From the NCBI GenBank assembly GCA_937960435.1, contig CALGPN010000002.1:82640-146639 (forward strand): a DNA stretch of 64,000 bases, read 5' to 3'. A program made the translations under genes and the position numbers. Below are positions 29,470-38,493 of the stretch, one piece after another. The notes below the pieces were generated by a model. The model did not search any database. It was not told where the DNA came from and saw only the letters and a list, made by a program, of their open reading frames with translations. The first letter of the stretch is position 1. Every line of letters starts with the position of its first letter. This DNA comes from an uncultured Desulfosoma sp. GTDB taxonomy: Bacteria; Desulfobacterota; Syntrophobacteria; Syntrophobacterales; DSM-9756.

Positions 29470-31812
29470 ATGGCTCCATCTCTTTTGATTGTGGAAAGCC
29501 CAACGAAAGCCAAGACTTTGAACCGGTACTTGGGGAAGGATTTCATCGTGAAAGCCTCCGTTGGCCACGTCAAGGATCTGCCTAAAGCCAAGCTGGGCAT
29601 CGACGTGGAAAACCAGTTCAAGCCCGAGTACCAAGTCTTGCGCACCAAAAAAAAGGTGCTCAGGGAACTGAGTGACGCTGCAGCCAAGGCCGAAGCCGTC
29701 TACCTGGGACCCGACCCGGACCGGGAAGGGGAGGCCATCGCCTGGCACATAGCGGAGGAACTCAAGATCGACGGCAAGCCATTGTACCGCGTGCTGTTTT
29801 ACGAGCTGACCCCGAAAGCCATCCGCGAAGCCCTCCAGAACCCGGGGCGTCTCAACCCGAACCTTTACGACGCCCAACAGGCGCGCCGCATCTTGGATCG
29901 GCTCGTGGGCTACCTCATCTCGCCCATTCTGTGGGAAAAGGTGAAACGAGGTTTGAGCGCCGGACGCGTCCAATCCGTCGCCCTCCGGCTCATCTGCGAA
30001 AGGGAACGGGATATTCAGCGGTTCGTCCCCGAAGAATACTGGACCATCACGGCCCAGGTGTCGCCGAAACACGAACAGGGCCCCAAGGAGAAGGCCGACC
30101 TTTTTCATGCCAAGCTGTGGCGCACGGGATCGAAGAAGGCCGAACTGCGTTCCGAAGAGCAGACATCGGCCGTGCTCCGGGCCCTGGAGGGAAATCTCTT
30201 TCGCGTCTCCAAAGTCGAAAAGAAGCAGCGACGCAAGAACGCGGCGCCGCCCTTCATTACGAGCACGCTGCAGCAGGAGGCGGCCCGCAAGCTGCGTTTT
30301 CCGGCGAAAAAAACCATGCGTGTGGCGCAAAGGCTCTATGAGGGAGTGGAAATTGGCGATGAAGGGGCCGTGGGCCTCATCACCTACATGCGCACCGACT
30401 CCACGCGCCTTGCGGATGAAGCCGTCAAGGCGGCGCGGGATTACATCGCGGATCGGTTCGGGCCGTCCTATGTTCCCGCCAAACCCAACCTTTACAAAGC
30501 CCAGTCCGGGGCTCAGGACGCCCATGAAGCCATCCGTCCGACGGACGTGACGCGAACGCCGGAATCCCTGGAAGGGTTCTTGTCCCGCGATGAATGGGCT
30601 CTTTATAGCCTGATCTGGAAGCGTTTCGTGGCCTGCCAGATGAGCCCGGCCGTCCTTTGGCAAACCACCGTGACCATTGAAGCCGTCCCTCAGGGAGATG
30701 TTTCCGAGGCCGAAACGGGAGGCGCCGACGAAAAGAAAAAACGCGGTCCCGTCCACTGGTTTCGGGCAACGGGGTCCGTGGTGGACTTCCCGGGTTTCAT
30801 GGTGCTTTATACGGAAAGCGAGGACGATGCGTCGGCGGAGAAGGACGAAGGGGCGGGGGAGCGGCTGCCGAGACTTTCCGAAGGCCAAGTTTTGGACGTG
30901 CATCAGCTGATTCCCAAGCAGCACTTCACCCAGCCTCCGCCGCGTTACTCGGAAGCGAGCCTCATCAAGGAATTGGAAGAGCGAGGCATCGGCCGGCCCA
31001 GTACTTACGCCACCATTGTGTCCACCATCGTGGATCGGGAATACGTTCAGGAAAGTAAAAGACAGCTCGTCCCCACGGAATTGGGCCTTCTGATCAACGA
31101 GCTCCTGACGGCCCATTTCCCGGAAATCGTCGATGTGGAATTTACGGCCAAGATGGAAAAAAGCCTGGATGAGGTGGAAAACGGCACCTGCCCGTCCCTG
31201 AAGGTTCTGGAAGAGTTTTACCGGCGTTTCAGCGTGACTTTGAGTCAGGCCCACAAGGCGATGCGGAACCTGAAGGTGGCCGGGCTGCCCACGGGCCTTT
31301 CGTGCCCTCAGTGCGGCGGCGATCTGCACATTCGGTTCAGCCGAAACGGCCCTTTTCTCGCCTGCGCCAATCACCCCCAATGCCGATTCACCTCCAACTA
31401 CCGTCGGGACGACAAGGGGCGGATCGAACTGGTGGAGCGGGAATCATCGGGAGAGACGTGCGACAAGTGCGGCAGTCCCATGGTGCTGAAAAAGGGGCGC
31501 TTCGGGGAATTCCTCGCGTGCAGCGCTTATCCGAAGTGCAAGAACACAAGGCCCGTGAGTTTGGGGGTGCCGTGCCCTCGGGAAGGCTGCGACGGGGAAA
31601 TCGTGGAGCGCATGAGCAAGGCGGGCCGGAAGTTTTACGGCTGCACGCGATATCCCGACTGTGACGTGGTGCTCTGGTCTCGGCCGACGGCAAAAACGTG
31701 CCCCCAGTGCGGGTCCCCCACCATGGTGGACAAGGTCGGGAAAAAAGGGGAAAAATACTCTGTGTGTGCCCGTGCGGGGTGCGGTTACAAGGCCCCGCAG
31801 GAATCCTCCTGA
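29470..31812 (+). CDS. topA: DNA topoisomerase I
   Basis: LLIVESPTKAKTLNRYLG, Toprim DPDREGEAIAWH, active-site TYMRTDSTRLA, four C-terminal zinc-finger-like repeats. Confidence 0.97.
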   Translation: MAPSLLIVESPTKAKTLNRYLGKDFIVKASVGHVKDLPKAKLGIDVENQFKPEYQVLRTKKKVLRELSDAAAKAEAVYLGPDPDREGEAIAWHIAEELKIDGKPLYRVLFYELTPKAIREALQNPGRLNPNLYDAQQARRILDRLVGYLISPILWEKVKRGLSAGRVQSVALRLICERERDIQRFVPEEYWTITAQVSPKHEQGPKEKADLFHAKLWRTGSKKAELRSEEQTSAVLRALEGNLFRVSKVEKKQRRKNAAPPFITSTLQQEAARKLRFPAKKTMRVAQRLYEGVEIGDEGAVGLITYMRTDSTRLADEAVKAARDYIADRFGPSYVPAKPNLYKAQSGAQDAHEAIRPTDVTRTPESLEGFLSRDEWALYSLIWKRFVACQMSPAVLWQTTVTIEAVPQGDVSEAETGGADEKKKRGPVHWFRATGSVVDFPGFMVLYTESEDDASAEKDEGAGERLPRLSEGQVLDVHQLIPKQHFTQPPPRYSEASLIKELEERGIGRPSTYATIVSTIVDREYVQESKRQLVPTELGLLINELLTAHFPEIVDVEFTAKMEKSLDEVENGTCPSLKVLEEFYRRFSVTLSQAHKAMRNLKVAGLPTGLSCPQCGGDLHIRFSRNGPFLACANHPQCRFTSNYRRDDKGRIELVERESSGETCDKCGSPMVLKKGRFGEFLACSAYPKCKNTRPVSLGVPCPREGCDGEIVERMSKAGRKFYGCTRYPDCDVVLWSRPTAKTCPQCGSPTMVDKVGKKGEKYSVCARAGCGYKAPQESS

Positions 31813-31828
31813 CGGGCTGAAATAAAGG

Positions 31829-32644
31829 ATGCGGCGTATGGGGCAGGAAGGCTGGGTGGCATGGCTGGGCCCTGTGGCGGCTCTCCTCATCGGGTGCTGC
31901 CTGGGAAGTTTCTACAATGTGGTCATCTACCGCTGGCCCAAGGGGATGTCCCTTGTTTCCCCGCCGTCGCGATGCCCGAGCTGCGGAACCCCCATCCGCT
32001 GGGTCGATAACATCCCGGTCGTGAGTTTTGTCCTTCTTCGCGGCCGATGCAGGCACTGCCGACAGACCATCTCATGGCGCTACCCTCTGGTAGAGCTCCT
32101 GACGGGACTCATGGCCGCGGCACTCTACCGCACCTTCGGCCTCTCGCCATCGCTGTTCGTCTTCTTCGCCTTCGGCTCCCTTTTGCTCCTCATCACTTTT
32201 ATCGATTTGGACACGTACCTCATTCCCGATGTGTTGTCCGTGGGCGGGCTGGTCTTGGGCCTTGCGGCCGCGGCTCTCTTTTCCCACGTGCATTGGGCGG
32301 ACGCTCTCGGCGGCGCGCTCCTTGGCGGCGCACTTTTCTTCGCCGTCGCGTGGGGCTACCAGAGGCTTCGCCGACAAGACGGGCTTGGGGGCGGAGACAT
32401 CAAGCTCCTGGCCATGATCGGCGCCTTTATCGGTTGGAAAGGTGTGCTCTTTACGGTTTTCTTCTCCTCCGTCATCGGGGCCGCGGTGGGAGTGGCCGTC
32501 ATGGTCCGTTCCCGACAGGGGTTTGCGGCGCGCATCCCTTTCGGGCCTTTTCTTTCTTTGGGCGCGATCACCTATGTGTTTTGGGGAGAAAAGCTGACGG
32601 CGTGGTACCTCGGGGCCATGGGCATGGAAGGGTTTGTCGGATGA
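31829..32644 (+). CDS. pilD: Prepilin peptidase (A24 family, PilD-like)
   Basis: CPSCGTPIRW...CRHCRQTISWRYPLVELLTG; GGGDIKLLAMIGAFIGWKG. Confidence 0.93.
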   Translation: MRRMGQEGWVAWLGPVAALLIGCCLGSFYNVVIYRWPKGMSLVSPPSRCPSCGTPIRWVDNIPVVSFVLLRGRCRHCRQTISWRYPLVELLTGLMAAALYRTFGLSPSLFVFFAFGSLLLLITFIDLDTYLIPDVLSVGGLVLGLAAAALFSHVHWADALGGALLGGALFFAVAWGYQRLRRQDGLGGGDIKLLAMIGAFIGWKGVLFTVFFSSVIGAAVGVAVMVRSRQGFAARIPFGPFLSLGAITYVFWGEKLTAWYLGAMGMEGFVG

Positions 32645-32795
32645 GAGGCTCGAAACCGTGCACGGCGTGGAGCGCAGGCCATCGGGCTGCGGCATGCGGC
32701 ATGGAACGGCAGTTCCCGCCCGAGAGAAAAACGTTTTCTGAAAACGTCCGAGGGGGCTTTTAAGGCATGAACGGTCGGCCTCCCGAAAGAGGGTC

Positions 32796-33593
32796 ATGAC
32801 GCGCCGTCGGTTTTTTGGGGAATTTGAGGACTCGCCGAGTGGAGTCTTCCTTTTGGATGCCGAGGTCTCTCATCACTTGTGGCGGGTGCTTCGATTTCGG
32901 GAAGGGGATGCTCTGGAACTGTGCGATGGGCGGGGGCGGACGGCCGAGGCGAGAATCCGAGGGCACCGGCAAGGGCGGGTGGAGGTGGAGGTCCTGGCGC
33001 TGAACAGGGAAGAACCCGACCCCATTTGGACGGTGCTCATGGTGCCGTGGGCGCGATCGGACCGAATGGACCTTGTGGTGCGTCAGGCTGTGGAGCTGGG
33101 CGTTGCCGAGTTATGGTTCTTTGAGGCGGAACGCAGTCAATACGCCTTGCAAGGATCCCGCAAGGAAAAAAGACTGGGGCGCTACGAAAAGATCGCTCGA
33201 GACGCCCTATGCCAGAGCGGGCGGGCGTGGCTTCCCGTGTTCCGCTGCGAGGATTCGACGGAGGAAGCTTTGAACGAATGGGTCCCTGGGTTTCCTGGGG
33301 ACGATGAAGTCCGGATCCTCGCTTGCGAGACGGAACCGCGGGAAACCTTGTTCGCTCTTCGGCATTGGCGCCCGTGGGTGACGCGGATCGTCGCGGCTGT
33401 AGGCCCCGAAGGGGGATGGACGGACGCCGAACGGCGAGCTTTTGATTCTCGGGGATTTTCTCCGGTGAGTCTCGGCCGGTACGTGCTGCGTTTCGAAACC
33501 GCCTGCACGGCCATTTTGGCCGCCGTGGAGGTGCTTTGGAAACAAGCGTTTTCTCAAAAGTCCCAACCTGCAGCGAGGATGGAGACACCATGA
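32796..33593 (+). CDS. rsmE: 16S rRNA (uracil-1498-N3)-methyltransferase
   Basis: AVGPEGGWTDAERRAFDSRGFSPVSLGRYVLRFETACTAILAAVE. Confidence 0.92.
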   Translation: MTRRRFFGEFEDSPSGVFLLDAEVSHHLWRVLRFREGDALELCDGRGRTAEARIRGHRQGRVEVEVLALNREEPDPIWTVLMVPWARSDRMDLVVRQAVELGVAELWFFEAERSQYALQGSRKEKRLGRYEKIARDALCQSGRAWLPVFRCEDSTEEALNEWVPGFPGDDEVRILACETEPRETLFALRHWRPWVTRIVAAVGPEGGWTDAERRAFDSRGFSPVSLGRYVLRFETACTAILAAVEVLWKQAFSQKSQPAARMETP

Positions 33594-34636
33594 AATGTCC
33601 CAAATGCGGTTTCATCGGATTTGACCATCTCAGCACTTGTGCCAAATGCGGCAAAGAGCTGGATTCGGTGCGTCGGGATCTCAACCTGTTTGACTTTGCG
33701 CCGGCGGTTCCGGCCTTTGTTCTGGAGGCCGTTCTGGCTTTGACCCAAAGGAGTGTCGGGGCTTCTGCCGCGGCGGCCGCCGTTTCTATGGCAGCCGGAG
33801 AACCGGGCGCATCGTTGGACCTCCTGGGCGAAATCGACCTCAAGGTGGACGTGGATGAAAAGCCCGAGGAGATCACCTTGGAACTCCTCGACGAAGGTGA
33901 GGACTCTTCCGTAGTGCCTGAGCCGACGGTTGAGATGCCCTCTGAAAGCTTCACCGTAGGTGGGCCTTCGGCGACAGCGACCGAGTGGGAAGAAAAGCCG
34001 GTGTTGATTGAGAGCGAGCCCGACGATCTCGACCTGAAAATCGACGCGGATCTCGAGGAGACTCAGGAACCGGGGGTTTTCGATCTTTCCGATGTGGAAG
34101 ACGAAACGGCGTTTGAGGAAACGTTGGATGAAGAGGCCATGACCGATGAGGCTTTGGAGCGGCTTCGCCGTGAGCTGGAATCGGCCGGCGGAATCCTGAA
34201 AGAGATTGAAAAGGGCGAGCCTTCGGGGGACGAAGCGGAATCCCCAACGGCTGAGGTGTTGGAACCGGAGCCCACTGAAGAAGCGATGGAGATCGAAGAG
34301 GATGCGGAGCTTTCCGATCTCGGTTTCGGTCATCCTGTGGTTGATGAAGAGAAAAAAGAGGAAAAAGACGAGGACGTTTTCATCCTCATGGAAGAAAGAG
34401 ACGGTGGGCTGGCCGTTCAGGAATTCAGCTTGGAGGAAAGCCCTTCTGGGGAAGAAAAACACGGGGAAAAGGACGGCGAGACGCTTGTCTTGGATCTGGA
34501 TGCCTTGATGGACGAAGAGGAACTCAAGCCGGACAGGGAGACAACTTCAAAGAAGGAAGAACCCGAGATCGACGGACTGGTCTTGGAGTTGGAGGACGGC
34601 TTTTATATAGAGCCGGACGACGAGGAAGAAGGGTGA
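33590..34636 (+). CDS. Hypothetical highly acidic protein with N-terminal zinc ribbon
   Basis: MKCPKCGFIGFDHLSTCAKCGKELD (two CxxC) followed by Glu/Asp-rich tail; ATGA overlap with rsmE stop. Confidence 0.75.
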   Translation: MKCPKCGFIGFDHLSTCAKCGKELDSVRRDLNLFDFAPAVPAFVLEAVLALTQRSVGASAAAAAVSMAAGEPGASLDLLGEIDLKVDVDEKPEEITLELLDEGEDSSVVPEPTVEMPSESFTVGGPSATATEWEEKPVLIESEPDDLDLKIDADLEETQEPGVFDLSDVEDETAFEETLDEEAMTDEALERLRRELESAGGILKEIEKGEPSGDEAESPTAEVLEPEPTEEAMEIEEDAELSDLGFGHPVVDEEKKEEKDEDVFILMEERDGGLAVQEFSLEESPSGEEKHGEKDGETLVLDLDALMDEEELKPDRETTSKKEEPEIDGLVLELEDGFYIEPDDEEEG

Positions 34637-34644
34637 CAAAGTGC

Positions 34645-34672
34645 TTGACAAGGGTTCGAACGATCCTGTAAG
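34645..34672 (+). promoter_or_regulatory. Candidate promoter of tRNA-Phe
   Basis: TTGACA - 16 nt - TGTAAG, ~15 nt before the mature 5' end. Confidence 0.5.
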
Positions 34673-34687
34673 TTCGCCCACGGCTTT

Positions 34688-34763
34688 GGCGAGGTAGCTC
34701 AGTCGGTAGAGCAGTGGACTGAAAATCCTCGTGTCCCCAGTTCGATTCTGGGCCTCGCCACCA
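34688..34763 (+). tRNA. tRNA-Phe (GAA), CCA encoded
   Basis: Cloverleaf GGCGAGG...CCTCGCC-A-CCA; anticodon loop CTGAAAA; T-arm CCCAG TTCGATT CTGGG. Confidence 0.96.
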
Positions 34764-34805
34764 CGAGCACTCATCAAATTTCGGGGTTACCGCCCCAATC
34801 ATAGA

Positions 34806-34834
34806 AAAGCCCGCCACCAGCGGGCTTTCCTCTT
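34806..34834 (+). terminator. Rho-independent terminator downstream of tRNA-Phe
   Basis: Perfect 9-bp stem AAAGCCCGC / GCGGGCTTT, loop CACCA, then CCTCTTTT. Confidence 0.7.
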
Positions 34835-34851
34835 TTCAGGAGGGAGTGACC

Positions 34852-35466
34852 ATGGAATGGCGAATCGCCAAGGTGCAGTATCGTCCTGAAGGAGATTTGC
34901 TGGAGCGGCTTCGTCACGTCACACTGCTCAAACGCCCCGATGTGTATGTCTATCGGGATGCGGCCATCAGCCTTGAGAAAATCCCCGTGGAAGATCTCTA
35001 TCCCGCGCAACGTTACGTCTTGGTTCAAGAACTGCAAAAGGTTCGACACCTGAAGTGGGAATTGGAACGCTTCGGCTTCGATCTGTTTGAGCTCAACGGA
35101 TATCTGAAAATCTGGCTCGACGGCGAAGACGAGGCCGTCGATCTTTTGCCCCCCGTGGTAGAAGAGTCTCTGGAGCGCAACGGCCGCATGGTGAACCTCA
35201 TCAACGACGGCATGCACCGCCTTTATCTCGCCTATTTGGAATGGGTGATCCCTCAGGTCATTCTGGTTCGGGGCGTGCCGGAGGATTTGCCCTATTACGC
35301 GTATCCCATCCCGGAGAAATGGAAGGGCGTCCAGATGGTGAAGGATCTGCCGCCCGGATACATCAAAAAATGGCATCGCATTCAAGACCACCATTCCCTT
35401 TATCGCAACTTCAATTCCGCTTTTGACAACGTGGGGGCGCCTCGAGGCTACTTCACGGTCTCGTAG
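34852..35466 (+). CDS. Conserved hypothetical protein with ParB/Srx-like motif
   Basis: 204 aa; contains LINDGMHRLYLAYL resembling the ParB/sulfiredoxin-fold DGxHR motif. Confidence 0.6.
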   Translation: MEWRIAKVQYRPEGDLLERLRHVTLLKRPDVYVYRDAAISLEKIPVEDLYPAQRYVLVQELQKVRHLKWELERFGFDLFELNGYLKIWLDGEDEAVDLLPPVVEESLERNGRMVNLINDGMHRLYLAYLEWVIPQVILVRGVPEDLPYYAYPIPEKWKGVQMVKDLPPGYIKKWHRIQDHHSLYRNFNSAFDNVGAPRGYFTVS

Positions 35467-35494
35467 GCCGACACTCCGAGGATTGTACCGCGCC

Positions 35495-36442
35495 ATGGAG
35501 ACAACGAAAGACGTCCTGCGGCAAGGGCTGCTCAAAGGGCTTTCAGGGTTTTTCTGGATGGCCAAGATCGTTGTCCCCGTGTCCTATGGCACGGCGCTCC
35601 TTGCGTGGAGCGGGGTGCTGGATACCCTCACGGTCCTTCTCAAGCCCTTCATGCATCACTTGGGCCTTCCGGCCGTGGGTGCGGTGCCCTTGATCGTGGG
35701 AGCCTTAAGCAGCGTTTACGGCGGTATCGCCGCCATGTCCGTGTTGCCGTTCACCACGGCCCAGATGATTCTTCTGGCCAATTTCATTCTCATCTGTCAC
35801 AACATGATCCAAGAGACCATCATTCAGTCCCGGTCGGGCATCAAGGCATGGAAAGCCGTGGCGGTGCGAGTTGTCGCCGCCGTGGTCACCGTCTACGTTT
35901 TGCAGTTTTTCGTGGGCGCCACGCCGCAGGATGGGCCGGCGGGAGACGTTCCCCAGGCGATCCGGCAGGGGTTCGTGAGCATGACGCTGTCGTGGGCGGC
36001 GGCGACGGCTAAACTCTGCCTGAAGATCTTCGTGATCATCATGGGCATCATGACGGTGTTGGAAGTGGCGAAAGCCCGCCATTGGATCACCTGGATCGTC
36101 AGGGCAACGGGACCCCTTTTGAGGCTTCTAGGGCTTTCCCATCGCGTCGGGGTGCTGTGGATGACGGCGGTGGTTTTCGGGTTGGCCTACGGTGGCGCGG
36201 TCATTGTGGAAGAAGCGAAAAATTCGGATCTCACGCCTGAAGATCTAGAATCGCTCCATCTTTCCGTCGGCGTCAACCACTCCATGGTGGAAGACCCTAT
36301 GCTCTTTCTCCCTTTGGGGCTCCCGGCCTTTTGGCTGTGGGTTCCGCGCCTTGTCACGGCCGTGTGTATCACGTGGTGCCTGTCCCTTGGGGTTCACCTC
36401 CTGTCTTCCAGGGCCAGGGCGATGAGCCGGTCCAGCAGCTGA
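35495..36442 (+). CDS. Nucleoside-recognition (Gate) domain membrane protein
   Basis: LKGLSGFFWMAKIVVPVSYGTALL...GGIAAMSVLPFTTAQM; second half FVIIMGIMTVLEVAKA...GLAYGGAVIVEEAKNSDL. Confidence 0.75.
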   Translation: METTKDVLRQGLLKGLSGFFWMAKIVVPVSYGTALLAWSGVLDTLTVLLKPFMHHLGLPAVGAVPLIVGALSSVYGGIAAMSVLPFTTAQMILLANFILICHNMIQETIIQSRSGIKAWKAVAVRVVAAVVTVYVLQFFVGATPQDGPAGDVPQAIRQGFVSMTLSWAAATAKLCLKIFVIIMGIMTVLEVAKARHWITWIVRATGPLLRLLGLSHRVGVLWMTAVVFGLAYGGAVIVEEAKNSDLTPEDLESLHLSVGVNHSMVEDPMLFLPLGLPAFWLWVPRLVTAVCITWCLSLGVHLLSSRARAMSRSSS

Positions 36443-37359
36443 GGGAAGGGGATGCCCGCGGCGGCCGCGGCCTGCGGGAAAAGGCTCGTTTGTGTCATGC
36501 CGGGAATCGTGTTAGTTTCCAGCACATAAATTTTTTCTTCCGCCACCTGGACCATCATGTCCGTGCGGCTATATCCCCGGCAGCACAAGGCTCGGTGCGC
36601 TCTGAGAGCCAACTCCTGGGCCTTTCGGGTAAGTTCCGTCGGGAGCCGTGCCGGGCAGATCTCCCTGGTTGCCCCCGGCGTGTATTTCGCTTCGTAATCG
36701 AAAAAATCGAATTGTTCCCCCGGCACGATCTCCACCAGCGGCAAGGCCTGCAGGTCGTCGTTACCCAAAACGCCTCCGGTGACTTCAATGCCCGGGATAT
36801 ATTTTTCGACCAAACATCGCCGGTCGTAGCCCCACGCTTTTTGAAGAGCGTCGGGCAGAGCCTCTTTTCGGCGGACAATGCTCAAACCGATGCTGGATCC
36901 CTCGTGTTCCGGTTTGACCACCACGGGCAAGCCCAACCGTTCCACGATGGCTCCGGACGCAGGGGGATGGGCGCGGTCGGCAATGACGTAAGGGGCGACG
37001 GGGAGGCCTTCCTGTTCGTAGAGCCGTTTACTGACGATTTTGTTCATGGCCAGGGCGCTTCCCAACACACCGCTTCCTTGGTAGGGGATGCCCAAGGAGT
37101 CGAGAAAGCCTTGGATGGTGCCGTCCTCGCCCAGGCGGCCGTGGAGGATGATCAGAGCCACATCGATCCGGGGTGCATCCTGGACAAGACGCGGCAGATC
37201 GTCCCGCGGGTCGTAGCGGGTGATGATATATTTTTCCTTGTCGAGAGCGTGATAGACCTGCTGGGCGCTTTTCAGGGACACCTCTCTTTCCGCGGAGACG
37301 CCTCCGGCCAGCAAGGCCACTCGGAGTTTGGTCGTCGCCATGGGACCCTCTTGCTCCAC
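36394..37359 (-). CDS. ddl: D-alanine--D-alanine ligase
   Basis: VALLAGGVSAEREVSL, LHGRLGEDGTIQGFLDSLGIPYQGSGVL, VVKPEHEGSSIGLS, LETNTIPGMTQTSLFPQAAAAAGI; start 37359 or 37341. Confidence 0.96.
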   Translation of the reverse strand: MEQEGPMATTKLRVALLAGGVSAEREVSLKSAQQVYHALDKEKYIITRYDPRDDLPRLVQDAPRIDVALIILHGRLGEDGTIQGFLDSLGIPYQGSGVLGSALAMNKIVSKRLYEQEGLPVAPYVIADRAHPPASGAIVERLGLPVVVKPEHEGSSIGLSIVRRKEALPDALQKAWGYDRRCLVEKYIPGIEVTGGVLGNDDLQALPLVEIVPGEQFDFFDYEAKYTPGATREICPARLPTELTRKAQELALRAHRALCCRGYSRTDMMVQVAEEKIYVLETNTIPGMTQTSLFPQAAAAAGIPFPQLLDRLIALALEDRR

Positions 37360-37947
37360 TCATGCCGTTTCGGCGCCATCGAAGAGCACCGGAGGCCAGG
37401 GGACCTTGCGGGCTTCTTCGGCGAGCCGTTCCGGACTGATGGATGTGTGGAAGAACAGTTTGCGCTCCAAAGTCTGATAAAGCCTCCAGCGGCGTTCCAG
37501 GAGCGCTTTCCTTTCGGCGGTCGTGCCGTATCGGGTCACAAGGTCCGCAAAACGCTCGTCCAGGGTGACGATCTCATCGTGTTTGACACGCTTGTCCGCG
37601 TAGTTGACCACCAGCGATTCCGAGAAAGGCTCTTGGAGCATGGACGGATCAAGTTCAATGTGATCGCGCACAATGGGCGCCACGGCGGGGAATCCCCATT
37701 GTTCCAAAAGGGCGGCGCCTAGCCGAGCGTGGTTTTCGCCGGTTTTCAGCGAAAGTTCTTTGGCGACGTCGTGCAGCAGTCCACCGGCCCACACCAACGC
37801 TTCATCCAACCGATGGCTGTTGGCGTTGAGCCGGCGGGCCAAAGCCACCGCGCATCGGGCCACTTCGGCACTGTGCGCCACGATGTGGGGCGGGACACGC
37901 GCCGTGCGTAAAAGCTCCAAGCATTGGATCATGGTCGGGATTTTCAA
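37360..37947 (-). CDS. HD-domain phosphohydrolase family protein
   Basis: VAHSAEVARCAVALAR...VWAGGLLHDVAKELS...IVRDHIELD. Confidence 0.8.
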   Translation of the reverse strand: MKIPTMIQCLELLRTARVPPHIVAHSAEVARCAVALARRLNANSHRLDEALVWAGGLLHDVAKELSLKTGENHARLGAALLEQWGFPAVAPIVRDHIELDPSMLQEPFSESLVVNYADKRVKHDEIVTLDERFADLVTRYGTTAERKALLERRWRLYQTLERKLFFHTSISPERLAEEARKVPWPPVLFDGAETA

Positions 37948-38493
37948 TGGCTCACCCCCTTGGGTGCTTGCTTTTCGCTGCAGCCTACCACAAACGATAG
38001 AAGATTCAAGACGTGAGCGTGTTGAGAGCGCCGTCTGTCAAAATTGAGTGAAAATTTCCGAAAAGAGGAGAACGGACGAGTTTCGAGAAAGAGGCCCGGT
38101 GCCGTTTCCCCGGAGGGATGGGGTCAAAAAAGCGATATCGCGACGGAAAACGTCTCATCCATAAAGAAATTCCGAATCGAGCACTTGCATGCGATGGCTC
38201 GGTAACATCTGTGCATTGCAAAAAATTTTCCAACCGTGCGCGGCCTCGGCGCCGGCACCGGACAGCCGCAGACGGGCTTTGACCTCCGGCCCCGAAAACA
38301 GTATCAGAGAGCCCGACAATGTGCGGGTGCGAGTCGTCACTCGATCGGTTTTTCAAAACATTCCGGACAGTTCCACTCGCGAGGACTCCTTCTTTCCTTA
38401 CGCCCTTCGCAGGATTGACCCAAGGCGTTGTTTGGCCGAGCCTTTTCTGCGGGCTTTCAAGGGTGGAAGGGGTGAACAGGTTCGAGAGGGGGC

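Noticed and set aside
37948-38493. oriC next to dnaA
   Set aside because: No canonical DnaA-box cluster or AT-rich unwinding element was seen by eye, and no dnaN/gyrB/rpmH neighbours; only GC-skew could settle it.
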